DNA of 47,232 nucleotides from an uncultured Prevotellaceae bacterium. GTDB taxonomy: Bacteria > Bacteroidota > Bacteroidia > Bacteroidales > Bacteroidaceae. Position numbers and translations under genes: made by a program. Each line of letters opens with the position of its first letter. Position 1 is the stretch's first letter. The stretch covers positions 1 to 47,232 of the forward strand of contig ONDH01000023.1 in the NCBI GenBank assembly GCA_900316505.1, written 5' to 3'. The notes beneath the pieces were generated by a model, which saw nothing but the letters and a program-made list of their open reading frames with translations, had not been told where the DNA came from and searched no databases. This document shows, piece by piece, positions 1 through 7,048 of the stretch.

Positions 1-14
1 AAAATCGGAAAAAA

Positions 15-58
15 CGAGAATATTCTCGATTTCTGGCATAAAACAGAGAATATTCTCT
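15..58. promoter_or_regulatory. Pair of 14-bp perfect palindromes, operator-like
   Basis: CGAGAATATTCTCG lies at 15-28 and AGAGAATATTCTCT at 45-58. Both are perfect palindromes sharing the core GAGAATATTCTC, with starts exactly 30 bp apart, about three helical turns. The outermost pair differs (C-G against A-T) but stays complementary in each copy. This suits two binding sites for a dimeric regulator on one DNA face. No gene is adjacent inside the window, so the regulated gene may lie to the left of it. The protein is unknown. Confidence 0.45.
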
Positions 59-63
59 ATCTT

Positions 64-155
64 GCAACTCGTTTGTGGGCAAGACTTACGTTCGTTTGTG
101 AGGAACACTTACGTTCGTTTGTGGGGAACACTTGATGATGGCAGTGAGGGGCACT
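64..155. repeat. Tandem array of four 23-bp units (array 1)
   Basis: Four consecutive 23-bp units lie at 64-86, 87-109, 110-132 and 133-155. Units 2 and 3 are nearly identical, with GTTCGTTTGTG followed by GGAACACT. Units 1 and 4 are more diverged. A single equivalent unit lies in inverted orientation at 4221-4247 on the other side of the restriction island. There are no unique spacers and no cas genes, so it is not a CRISPR. Two other 23-bp arrays lie at 38216-38399 and 46445-46556. Confidence 0.8.
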
Positions 156-160
156 TGTGA

Positions 161-203
161 TTAGAGTTTAGGGTTTAGAGTTTAGGGTTTAGGGTTTAGA
201 GGA
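161..203. repeat. TTTAGGG/TTTAGAG heptamer array, left arm
   Basis: About six tandem 7-bp units alternate between TTTAGGG and TTTAGAG. The inverted counterpart, CTAAACC/CTAAACT, lies at 4141-4220. A short copy of the same family lies at 23920-23945 before ribH, so it is a dispersed intergenic repeat family of this genome. Confidence 0.85.
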
Positions 204-934
204 GTGAAGCGAAAAGGTTAAAGTTAATAGGTTAATTGGTTAATTTCATTTTTTGCAGATTGAAGAGAGCTGTAATAATAATAATATAATTATAATAATA
301 ATAATTTAAATTTAAAAAACCCTCCTATATTCCCCCCTATAAACTATCCCCCAAACCTCATTTTGCAAATTTTACCTTTTTACCATTTTACCATTTTACC
401 CTTAATGTCTTTTCTTCTTGAATCACAACACCTTGTAGGAATTAAACCCTAAAAGGGCGTGTCACAAAGCAATTCCCAAAATGCCTCACTTTTGATGATT
501 TACACCCCATTTTTTGATGTCACATGGTCATTTTTTGAGGTGTACTACCCTAATTTTTGACATCCCTAAGGGCATTTTGGGGGGTGCTGACACACATTTT
601 GGGGAACACGGATTGACCAGATTTGACGGATTTTTTCGGTTCACCAGTAAAACCCTGTGTGTGGATTTGGATAAATCCCGTAAATCCGTTGAATCTGCTT
701 AATCATCCCAAAGGGATATGTCTTTATAAAAACAAGTTCCTGCGGAACGATTGAACGGATTGAACTGATTTGACACAGATAAAAAACGCCTTGTGCGGCG
801 TGTTGGAATGGGAGAAACAAATGTGAATAATACCCATAATTTTATCCACAAATCATCTTTTCCGAAACACGGATTGACCAGATTGGGCGGATTTATTCAT
901 TTCAGATTATTTTTGAGGAAGAGATGTTGTTTGT
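204..934. repeat. Repeat-rich gene-free stretch before the restriction island
   Basis: No credible gene is visible. Contents in order: GGTTAAAGTTAATAGGTT-like repeat at 216-246 (inverted copies at 46114-46152 and 46660-46685); an AT-rich run of AATAATAAT at 270-310; TTTTACCATTTTACC repeats at 374-402 (inverted copy at 4004-4025); a degenerate ladder of about 21-23 bp units starting ATTTTTTGA or ATTTTGGGG at 487-612; a long hairpin element at 639-760; and two copies of ACACGGATTGACCAGATT at 606-623 and 866-883. CGCC-TTGTGC-GGCG near 787 is a small hairpin related to those at 37926 and 46800. Confidence 0.7.
639..760. repeat. Dispersed hairpin element, copy 1
   Basis: This stretch closely matches 46861-46957, beginning GTTCACCAGTAAAACCCTG in both. 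From 690 on it also matches the elements at 4953-5078 and 5300-5425 (GAATCTGCTTAATCATC, then ACAAGTTCC). It holds two mini-hairpins: CCC-AAA-GGG and GTTCC-TGC-GGAAC. In copies 2 and 3 the first stem is CGC-GAA-GCG, with both sides changed together. Confidence 0.75.
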
Positions 935-957
935 GTGCAAAATAAGATGTATCTTTG
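930..957 (+). promoter_or_regulatory. Bacteroidetes-type promoter of the restriction-modification operon
   Basis: TTTG at 930-933 and TATCTTTG at 950-957 match the Bacteroidetes -33 (TTTG) and -7 (TAnnTTTG) elements with 16 bp between them, slightly short. Transcription would begin near 963-965, downstream of the GTG at 935 and the ATG at 947. The methylase must then start at a later codon, which supports the ATG at 980. Confidence 0.6.
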
Positions 958-979
958 CAAAACAAAACCTGAAACATGT

Positions 980-1954
980 ATGGTGAAGTTGAGATTTCAT
1001 AATTCGGTGAAGCCTTTTGTGAAGTGGGCTGGTGGCAAGGGGCAATTGCTGCCGCAACTTGACAAGTGTCTGCCTGTGGGGTTGGAGAACAGGGAGTTTA
1101 CGTATGTGGAGCCGTTTGTAGGTGGAGGGGCGATGCTGTTTCACATGTTGCAGAAGTTCCCGAAAATTGGGAAGGTGGTTATCAATGACATCAATCCTTA
1201 TTTGGTGACGGCATATAGAACCATCAAGAATCAACCAGACGAGTTGATTGAACGGCTTTCTTTTTTTGAAAGTCAGTATTTTGCATTGGAGGATGAAGAA
1301 GCAAAGAAGGCTTTCTTTTTAGGTGCACGGGAGATTTTCAATGAGGAGGATTTGGATGACGTGGACCGTACAAAATATCTGATTTTTTTGAACAGGACTT
1401 GTTTCAATGGTCTGTATCGTGTAAATTCGAAGGGTAATTTCAATGTGCCTTTTGGAAAGTATTTGCACCCCACTATTTGCAATAGGGATATTATCAAGGC
1501 AGACAGCGAGGCTTTGAATCGGGTAGATGTCACTATTTTGAATGGCGATTTTGAACACACGCTTGATAATATAGATGATGGTTACGCCTTCTTCTATTTC
1601 GATCCTCCTTATCGCCCTTTGAATGCCACATCAAGTTTCACTTCTTATTCAAAGGAGGATTTCAACGATGAGGAACAGATTAGGCTGCGTGATTTCTGCG
1701 CCCTGCTCAATGAACGTATGGATGTGGATTGGATGTTGAGCAATGCGGATTGTTCCGCAAAGAACCCAGAAGACAGGTTTTTCGAAAACGCTTACGCAGA
1801 TTTCTATATCAGCAGAGTTTTTGCCTCTCGTGCCATCAATGCAAATCCGAGCAAACGCGGAAAACTGACGGAATTGCTCATCAGTAATTATCCACCAGAG
1901 GGTTATGGGGTGAGAGTGGCTGAAGATGTGGATTTCTATAATCAAGCAATATAG
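980..1954 (+). CDS. dpnM: DNA adenine methyltransferase, DpnII/MboI-type M1 (GATC, D12 class)
   Basis: Predicted to methylate adenine N6 in GATC, protecting host DNA from the adjacent nuclease. The AdoMet-binding motif FVKWAGGKGQLLPQL is at the N-terminus, VEPFVGGGA follows, and the catalytic motif DPPY lies within FYFDPPYRPLNATSSF. This is the motif order of D12-class, Dam-like enzymes. Length is about 324 aa, compared with about 280 for Dam/DpnM. I chose ATG 980 because the -7 box overlaps the upstream in-frame start codons; it gives MVKLRFHNSVKPF just before motif I, as in DpnM-like proteins. The stop is one base before the nuclease start, so the genes form one operon. GATC specificity is inferred from the nuclease partner. 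Confidence 0.93.
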   Translation: MVKLRFHNSVKPFVKWAGGKGQLLPQLDKCLPVGLENREFTYVEPFVGGGAMLFHMLQKFPKIGKVVINDINPYLVTAYRTIKNQPDELIERLSFFESQYFALEDEEAKKAFFLGAREIFNEEDLDDVDRTKYLIFLNRTCFNGLYRVNSKGNFNVPFGKYLHPTICNRDIIKADSEALNRVDVTILNGDFEHTLDNIDDGYAFFYFDPPYRPLNATSSFTSYSKEDFNDEEQIRLRDFCALLNERMDVDWMLSNADCSAKNPEDRFFENAYADFYISRVFASRAINANPSKRGKLTELLISNYPPEGYGVRVAEDVDFYNQAI

Positions 1955-1955
1955 T

Positions 1956-2789
1956 ATGCATACAAAAGAACAATTTGATGTATTCATGTCGCAGCTGAAA
2001 GAAACAAATGCGACACTTGATTTCTATTGTGATTTCAAGAAGATAAACAGCAATGTTGACGCCATTTCCATGAAACTGAATCAATTGAACTATTTGATTG
2101 GTCAAGAAGATTTGGATGGTGCGATTCGTAGGCTTTGGAACGAAAATCCGAAAGTGTTTAATGTTATGGATGTTCTGATTGCTGTACGAACTGCTGACAA
2201 CAAAAAGGCGATTCTGTCTGATGGTAGTATCAAGTTGATTAGCAATTTCTTTGATGATGTAGAAGGTGTGATAGAGTTTATACATGGTACAGGGCTTGAT
2301 GAAGTGTTCAAGAACAAGCAGGTGAAGAATCTTGTGGATTATGTTTTTGGTGTGGAAACAGGATTGGACACTAATGCGAGGAAGAATAGAAGTGGGCATC
2401 TGATGGAAGGTCAAGTGGCATCCATTTTTGATAAGGCTGGTGTTGAATATCGGCAGGAGGTTTACTCTACGGAATATCCAGAATTGTCTGTTCTCGGAGA
2501 AGATAAAAAACGCTTTGATTTTGTTGTCAAGACAAAGGGTTGCACCTATCTGATGGAGGTGAATTTTTATAGTGGAGGTGGTTCTAAACTGAATGAGGTG
2601 GCTCGTGCATATTCTGAACTTTCTCCCAAAATCAACGATGTGGAAGGGTATGAATTTGTGTGGATTACGGATGGAATCGGATGGAAATCTGCTCGCAATA
2701 AATTGGAAGAGGCTTTTTATGCCATCCCTAATGTGTATAATTTGACAACAATACAGGAGTTTATAAATAAGATAAGAAAAGAAGGTTAG
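1956..2789 (+). CDS. dpnB: Type II restriction endonuclease, DpnII/MboI family (GATC)
   Basis: 277 aa, close to the 280-290 aa of MboI and DpnII. It should cleave unmethylated GATC. The N-terminal part (YCDFKKI, then MKLNQLNYLIG) and the C-terminal core (RFDFVVKTKG, then LMEVNFYSGGGSKLNE) follow the family pattern. The acidic residues FDFVV and MEVN form a PD-(D/E)xK-type site with E-x-N in place of E-x-K, as I recall for this family. ATG 1956 is one base after the methylase stop; an in-frame ATG at 1926 lies inside the methylase and is unlikely. Gene order M1-R-M2 is like mboA-mboB-mboC rather than the dpnM-dpnA-dpnB order of pneumococcus. Confidence 0.93.
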   Translation: MHTKEQFDVFMSQLKETNATLDFYCDFKKINSNVDAISMKLNQLNYLIGQEDLDGAIRRLWNENPKVFNVMDVLIAVRTADNKKAILSDGSIKLISNFFDDVEGVIEFIHGTGLDEVFKNKQVKNLVDYVFGVETGLDTNARKNRSGHLMEGQVASIFDKAGVEYRQEVYSTEYPELSVLGEDKKRFDFVVKTKGCTYLMEVNFYSGGGSKLNEVARAYSELSPKINDVEGYEFVWITDGIGWKSARNKLEEAFYAIPNVYNLTTIQEFINKIRKEG

Positions 2790-2803
2790 AAAGACAATAA
2801 GAG

Positions 2804-3691
2804 ATGGGGAAGATAAAGCCTTTTTTCAAGTCTGAAAGCCACGACTTCAACTTGATTTGTGGTGACACGTTTGAATTGCTTTCACAGTTCAACTTCCATT
2901 TTGACATGATATTTGCTGATCCCCCTTATTTTCTCTCGAATGATGGCATATCAATTCAGAGCGGAGAGGTGGTCAGCGTAAATAAAGGTGACTGGGATAA
3001 GGGGCTTTCGCCAAAGGAGATGAACGATTTCAACTTGCGTTGGATTTCACTTTGCCGTGACAAGTTGAAAGATAATGGCACAATTTGGATTAGTGGAACG
3101 TATCATAATATTTTCAGCGTTGCCAATGCCCTCACTACGTTGGGCTTTAAGATACTGAATGTGGTGACATGGGCAAAAACAAACCCACCGCCAAACATTT
3201 CCTGCCGCTACTTCACCTATTCCACTGAGTTCATCATCTGGGCAAGGAAAAAAGAGAAGGTGGCACACTATTATAACTACGAATTGATGAAGCACATCAA
3301 TGGTGACAAGCAGATGCGTGATGTGTGGAACTTACCTGCCATTGCCCAATGGGAAAAGTCATGTGGCAAGCACCCTACACAGAAGCCTTTATGTGTGCTT
3401 TCACGCATTATCATGGCAAGCACGAAGCCAGGGGCGTGGATTCTTGACCCGTTTGCAGGAAGTAGCACCACAGGTATTGCTGCCAACCTGTTAGGTCGAA
3501 GATACCTCGGTATTGAACGTGAGAAGGAGTTTGCCACAATGGGCAGGAAAAGACGTGAGGAGATAGAGGACATTAGCACCTATGTGTCTTTCCGCAAGAA
3601 GATATCGGACATCGTGAAGGCAGAGGACACGCAGACGACTTTTTCTCTCCAAGAGAATGGGGGTGAAGATTCTTTGCCATTCTTGAAATAG
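2804..3691 (+). CDS. dpnA: Second DNA methyltransferase of the GATC system, DpnA/M2.MboI type
   Basis: 295 aa. The catalytic motif comes first (MIFADPPYFLSNDG, about residues 37-48) and the AdoMet motif DPFAGSSTTG comes late (about 217-226). This is the permuted beta-class arrangement typical of M2.DpnII (DpnA). In the pneumococcal system DpnA also methylates single-stranded DNA, which protects incoming transforming DNA; that role is known for the family and only inferred here. It starts 14 bp after the nuclease stop and is the last gene of the operon, followed by a terminator at 3805-3847. The C-terminal tail of about 40 residues after the last motif is unremarkable. Confidence 0.92.
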   Translation: MGKIKPFFKSESHDFNLICGDTFELLSQFNFHFDMIFADPPYFLSNDGISIQSGEVVSVNKGDWDKGLSPKEMNDFNLRWISLCRDKLKDNGTIWISGTYHNIFSVANALTTLGFKILNVVTWAKTNPPPNISCRYFTYSTEFIIWARKKEKVAHYYNYELMKHINGDKQMRDVWNLPAIAQWEKSCGKHPTQKPLCVLSRIIMASTKPGAWILDPFAGSSTTGIAANLLGRRYLGIEREKEFATMGRKRREEIEDISTYVSFRKKISDIVKAEDTQTTFSLQENGGEDSLPFLK

Positions 3692-3804
3692 ACGCCAGTT
3701 TAACATCACAAGTGTGCTCTAAGAAGATGTGGGGGGTAATGGTAACTGACACCCTCATTTGTAATCTCCCATTTTACACTTTATCTACCTCCATACTTGT
3801 TACA

Positions 3805-3847
3805 CCGTGAAGCAATGGGCATTTCACCCATTTTTCACGGTTTTTTT
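3805..3847 (+). terminator. Intrinsic terminator of the restriction-modification operon
   Basis: CCGTGAA (3805-3811) pairs with TTCACGG (3834-3840), and an inner AATGGG pairs with CCCATT (3827-3832) around a 7-nt loop. Seven T residues follow at 3841-3847. It lies 114 bp after the last methylase stop. Confidence 0.8.
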
Positions 3848-4319
3848 GGTGGTGTTTTGCTTGGTTTTTTGTATGTGGTTGATTATCATGAATATGATTT
3901 TTGGGGGGCATTTTTCTTGAATTTTTCTTGAAAATAAGTACGCTTTTGCTTGGCGTACTCACGCTTCATCGAAACAATAGAAGAGGCACACACCCTCTTC
4001 TTTGGTAAAATGGTAAAATGGTAAATTTTTTGTTTTTGCAACCACAAAAACAAGACACTTACATTCATTAATATGTACGATGGACGATGTACGATGTATC
4101 TTTCACAATTAGGAATGAGGAATTAGGAATTACGAATTGAATCTCTAAACTCTAAACTCTAAACCCTAAACCCTAAACTCTAAACCCTAAACTCTAAACT
4201 CTAAACCCTAAACTCTAAACACAAGTGTCCCTCACAAACGAGTTGCATCCTTTGCAATTGTGCAAGATTTGTGGACAATGTTTGCAAAAGTACAAGGATT
4301 TCATTTTTTCTTGGATTTT
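3848..4319. repeat. Right repeat arm of the restriction island, gene-free
   Basis: No gene is visible. In order: GGTAAAATGGTAAAATGG at 4004-4025 (inverse of 374-402); GTACGATGGACGATGTAC at 4075-4098 (same family as an in-frame copy inside the kinase gene at 12013-12066); AATTAGGAATGAGG-like repeats at 4109-4137; CTAAACC/CTAAACT heptamers at 4141-4220 (inverse of 161-203); and one 23-bp-type unit at 4221-4247 (inverse of array 1). The left and right arms therefore carry the same elements in mirrored order, with different copy numbers. Confidence 0.75.
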
Positions 4320-4351
4320 TTTGGTGGTCACTTTTTCTTGACGTAAATTTG
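4320..4351 (+). promoter_or_regulatory. cdd promoter
   Basis: TTTG at 4320-4323 and TAAATTTG at 4344-4351, 20 bp apart, match the Bacteroidetes consensus. The predicted start of transcription is about 25 bp before the cdd ATG. Confidence 0.65.
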
Positions 4352-4381
4352 CAACAGAAATAACAAATAATAGAAAGACGT

Positions 4382-4864
4382 ATGAAAGAATTGGATTTGC
4401 ATCTTCATGTCCTGGTCAAACAGGAAGAGGAACTCACTCCCGAGGAGGTCGAGCTGCTGGATGAAGCACGACGTGCCACTTACCGCAGCTATGCTCCCTA
4501 CTCTCACTTCTCTGTGGGCGCTGCCGTTGCATTGGCTGATGGCACTATCGTGAGCGGCAGTAATCAGGAGAATGCCGCCTACCCTTCCGGACTTTGTGCT
4601 GAACGTACAGCGGTGTTCTATGCCAATTCACAATATCCCGACCAACCCATTCGCCGCATTTGCATTGTGGCACGAGATACAAAGGGAGAGTTCCTGCAAC
4701 GCCCCATCTCTCCTTGCGGTGCTTGCCGTCAGGTATTGCTTGAAGCTGAGCAACGGGCAGGTGGCGACATCGAAGTTCTTCTTTATGGCACAGAGGGTAT
4801 TTACGCCATCAGCAGCGTCAAGGATTTGCTGCCTTTGTGCTTTGAACTCCCTGGAAGGAAGTGA
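4382..4864 (+). CDS. cdd: Cytidine deaminase
   Basis: 160 aa. Hydrolytic deamination of (deoxy)cytidine to (deoxy)uridine in pyrimidine salvage, in the cytoplasm. The zinc site is visible: C72-A-E74, with the proton-shuttling Glu, and P-C112-G-A-C115. Substrate-binding SVGAAV and the SNQENAAYPSGLCAE stretch are also typical of small homotetrameric cytidine deaminases. The N-terminus has about 20 extra residues before the core. It has its own promoter and is monocistronic. The stop runs directly into GTGAAAAGTGAAGAGTG-type repeats. Confidence 0.95.
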   Translation: MKELDLHLHVLVKQEEELTPEEVELLDEARRATYRSYAPYSHFSVGAAVALADGTIVSGSNQENAAYPSGLCAERTAVFYANSQYPDQPIRRICIVARDTKGEFLQRPISPCGACRQVLLEAEQRAGGDIEVLLYGTEGIYAISSVKDLLPLCFELPGRK

Positions 4865-4952
4865 AAAGTGAAGAGTGAAAAGTGAAAAATCTAAGTAACC
4901 GAAGCTATTCCGAATTAGGAATGAGGGGTGAGGAGGTATCCTATAAATCCGA

Positions 4953-5078
4953 TGAATCTGCTTAATCATCGCGAAGCGGTATGTCTTTATATAAACAAGT
5001 TCCTTCGGAACGATTGAGCGAATTGAGCGGATGGAGCGGAGATATTTTTAACCACAGATTTATCGGATGAAACGGATT
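4953..5078. repeat. Dispersed hairpin element, copy 2
   Basis: 126 bp, identical in length to copy 3 at 5300-5425, with about two differences (GGAGCGG against GTAACGG). Mini-hairpins CGC-GAA-GCG and GTTCC-TTC-GGAAC are followed by a motif ending CACAGATTTATCGGATG. The two copies are direct repeats 347 bp apart. Confidence 0.85.
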
Positions 5079-5299
5079 ATTTTTAACAACGAATAGAACT
5101 AATGAAACGAATCTTTATTTCTTTTCAATGCCGTGGGACGGCAACGAAGGGAAACGAATGGCGGGCGTTCTGCATTCGGAGAAATCAGCAGGATTTCATT
5201 CGTCGGGCTTGCCCATTAAAAACGATTCGCCACATTCGGAAAATTGGCTACGCCGAGCTAAAGGTTCGTTGTTGAAAATAATAAGTCCGATGAATCCGT

Positions 5300-5425
5300 T
5301 GAATCTGCTTAATCATCGCGAAGCGGTATGTCTTTATATAAACAAGTTCCTTCGGAACGATTGAGCGAATTGAGCGGATGTAACGGAGATATTTTTAACC
5401 ACAGATTTATCGGATGAAACGGATT
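5300..5425. repeat. Dispersed hairpin element, copy 3
   Basis: Direct repeat of 4953-5078 and near-identical to it, which suggests recent duplication or gene conversion. It is followed by TTGATTAATCGGAT and the GAGCC hairpin, a downstream arrangement also found after copy 4 (GATTAATCGGATTAGAGCC at 47027-47045). Confidence 0.85.
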
Positions 5426-5565
5426 TTTTTTTGATTAATCGGATGAGAGCCTCGAGAGGCTCTTGCAACAGAACCGAAAAACAGAGAAATCCAGTTACTG
5501 TTCACCTTGTCATTTCCACATTTCAACAAAATGAAGATTTTTGCTGATAAAAGTTGGGGAAATAT

Positions 5566-5596
5566 TTTGTCATATCAGCAAAAAGGTGTAACTTTG
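5566..5596 (+). promoter_or_regulatory. rplU-rpmA promoter
   Basis: TTTG at 5566-5569 and TAACTTTG at 5589-5596 with 19 bp between them, a full match to the Bacteroidetes consensus. The leader to the ATG at 5685 would be about 80 nt, room for leader-level control such as that known for some ribosomal-protein mRNAs, though I see no defined structure. Confidence 0.75.
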
Positions 5597-5684
5597 CAGC
5601 CGATTTATGTCGGAAAGGCTCGGACAAGTGGGTACAGAGTGGTGCTCCGCCTCCCGATGGAACCCTAAACAATTCAAAAACAAA

Positions 5685-6002
5685 ATGTACGTAATTGCAG
5701 AAATTCAGGGTCAGCAGTTCAAGGTTGAAGAGGGCAAAAAGCTCTACATTCACCACATGCAGAATGTGGAAACTGGTGCAACTGTTGAGATTGAGAAAGT
5801 GTTGTTGGCTGACAACGACGGTGTAGTAACAGTAGGCACTCCCACTGTGGAGGGCGCAAAGGTTGTGCTCGAGGTGCTTGTTCCACTCATCAAGGGTGAC
5901 AAGGTGCTCGTGTTCCACAAGCGTCGCCGCAAGGGTTACCGTAAGATGAGAGGTTACCGTGACCAGTTCACTCAGGTTCTCGTTAAGTCTATTGTGGCAT
6001 AA
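5685..6002 (+). CDS. rplU: 50S ribosomal protein L21
   Basis: 105 aa starting [17 protein letters not shown], the usual L21 N-terminus. The family signature [20 protein letters not shown] is at the C-terminus. An in-frame ATG at 5607 would add 26 residues without family resemblance and lies only about 10 bp from the -7 box, so 5685 is preferred. L21 binds 23S rRNA in the large subunit. It is cotranscribed with rpmA, 57 bp downstream. Confidence 0.97.
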   Translation: MYVIAEIQGQQFKVEEGKKLYIHHMQNVETGATVEIEKVLLADNDGVVTVGTPTVEGAKVVLEVLVPLIKGDKVLVFHKRRRKGYRKMRGYRDQFTQVLVKSIVA

Positions 6003-6059
6003 GCCCGTGGACAAGAAAACAATCAATTTAATCAATCACATTTAAGACAGTTTTTCAAC

Positions 6060-6326
6060 ATGGCACATAAAAAAGGTGTAGGTAGTTCTAAGAACGGCCG
6101 TGAGTCACACTCAAAACGACTCGGTTTGAAGCACTTCGGTGGTGAGACAGTCAAGGCTGGCAACATTATCGTTCGTCAGCGTGGCACAAAGCATCACCCT
6201 GGTAAGAATGTAGGTATTGGTAAGGATGACACGCTGTATGCTTTGATTGACGGCGTGGTGGTGTTCAAGCGTGGTCGCGAAAACCGCAGCACAGTATCTA
6301 TCCAGCCAGTAGCTGCTGAGGCTTAA
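6060..6326 (+). CDS. rpmA: 50S ribosomal protein L27
   Basis: 88 aa. [20 protein letters not shown] is the conserved L27 N-terminus, which reaches toward the peptidyl-transferase centre. There is no cleavable leader of the Firmicutes type. [20 protein letters not shown] is the core signature. It follows rplU in the standard order and is followed by a terminator at 6348-6388. Confidence 0.97.
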   Translation: MAHKKGVGSSKNGRESHSKRLGLKHFGGETVKAGNIIVRQRGTKHHPGKNVGIGKDDTLYALIDGVVVFKRGRENRSTVSIQPVAAEA

Positions 6327-6347
6327 CTGCTTTTGAAAAGAAAATGC

Positions 6348-6388
6348 AATGGGCAATGGTCAAATAAGGCTGTTGCCCATTCTTTTTT
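6348..6388 (+). terminator. Terminator after rpmA
   Basis: AATGGGCAA (6348-6356) pairs with TTGCCCATT (6373-6381), followed by six T residues at 6383-6388. It separates rplU-rpmA from nth, which starts 10 bp further on, so nth is probably served by read-through or by a start site inside this hairpin region. Confidence 0.75.
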
Positions 6389-6397
6389 ACAAGAACA

Positions 6398-7048
6398 ATG
6401 ACGAGGAAAGAACGATATGAGCGTTTCATGGCTTATTTTCAAGTGGCAATGCCTGAAGCGAACACTGAACTGCAGTATGAGAATGCGTTCCAGCTGCTCT
6501 GTGCGGTGATGTTGTCGGCACAGTGTACGGACAAGCGGGTGAACATGGTGACGCCTGCTTTGTTTGATACGTACCCCACCCCACTTGCCATGTCTGTCGC
6601 CACCAAGGATGAGGTGCTGCAATATGTGAAATCAGTCAGCTATCCGAACAGCAAGGCTGAACATCTGGTGCAGATGGCTCGCTTACTGATGGAAAGGCAT
6701 GGCGGTGAAGTGCCTGCCGACTTTGATGCATTGGTAGCACTGCCAGGTGTTGGAAGAAAGACTGCGAATGTAATGTTGAGCGTGGCATGGGGAGAGGCAA
6801 GGATGGCAGTTGACACGCACGTGTTTCGCGTGAGCCACCGCATCGGTTTGGTGTCGGAGAAATGCACAACACCCTATGCCGTGGAGAAGGAGCTGGTGAA
6901 GCATATTCCTGACGAACTGATTCCAAGAGCGCACCATTGGCTGATTCTGCACGGACGTTATGTGTGCAAGAGTCAGAAACCTAAATGTGGTGAATGCGGC
7001 ATCAGGGCTTTCTGCAAAGAGGGTTCAAAGCACCAGCAGAATGTATAG
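6398..7048 (+). CDS. nth: Endonuclease III (DNA glycosylase/AP lyase)
   Basis: 216 aa. Removes oxidised pyrimidines and cleaves the abasic site in base excision repair. The helix-hairpin-helix LPGVGRKTANVML carries catalytic Lys121, and Asp139 lies in AVDTHVFRV. The [4Fe-4S] cluster ligands C190-x6-C197-x2-C200-x5-C206 are complete. Its last 24 bp overlap the 3' end of the convergent membrane-protein gene. Confidence 0.96.
   Translation: MTRKERYERFMAYFQVAMPEANTELQYENAFQLLCAVMLSAQCTDKRVNMVTPALFDTYPTPLAMSVATKDEVLQYVKSVSYPNSKAEHLVQMARLLMERHGGEVPADFDALVALPGVGRKTANVMLSVAWGEARMAVDTHVFRVSHRIGLVSEKCTTPYAVEKELVKHIPDELIPRAHHWLILHGRYVCKSQKPKCGECGIRAFCKEGSKHQQNV

Larger units (their letters stand above)
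4865..5565. repeat. Gene-free stretch with dispersed repeats between cdd and rplU
   Basis: Contents: GTGAAAAGTGAAGAGTG-type repeats at 4865-4890; AATTAGGAATGAGG at 4912-4927; two direct hairpin elements at 4953-5078 and 5300-5425; and a GAGCC-TCGAGA-GGCTC hairpin at 5448-5463 followed by TTGCAAC. The stretch 5246-5266 (GGCTACGCCGAGCTAAAGG) recurs inverted near 37970. The open frame at 5128-5364 is made of repeat sequence and is not called as a gene. Confidence 0.7.

Noticed and set aside
161..203. Telomere-like TTTAGGG repeats indicating eukaryotic DNA
   Set aside because: TTTAGGG is the plant telomere unit, but here it is mixed with TTTAGAG, short, dispersed inside a clearly bacterial chromosome, and found again between bacterial genes.
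514..702. 62-aa open frame before the restriction operon
   Set aside because: It crosses the degenerate ladder and hairpin element copy 1; no coding character.
4006..4025. Direct-repeat attachment sites of an integrative element around the restriction island
   Set aside because: The matching sequences at both ends are inverted, not direct, and no integrase or tRNA gene is present.
5128..5364. 78-aa open frame between cdd and rplU
   Set aside because: Its C-terminal part is translated hairpin-element sequence, which gives a similar peptide at 46881-47177. No start signals and no family resemblance.
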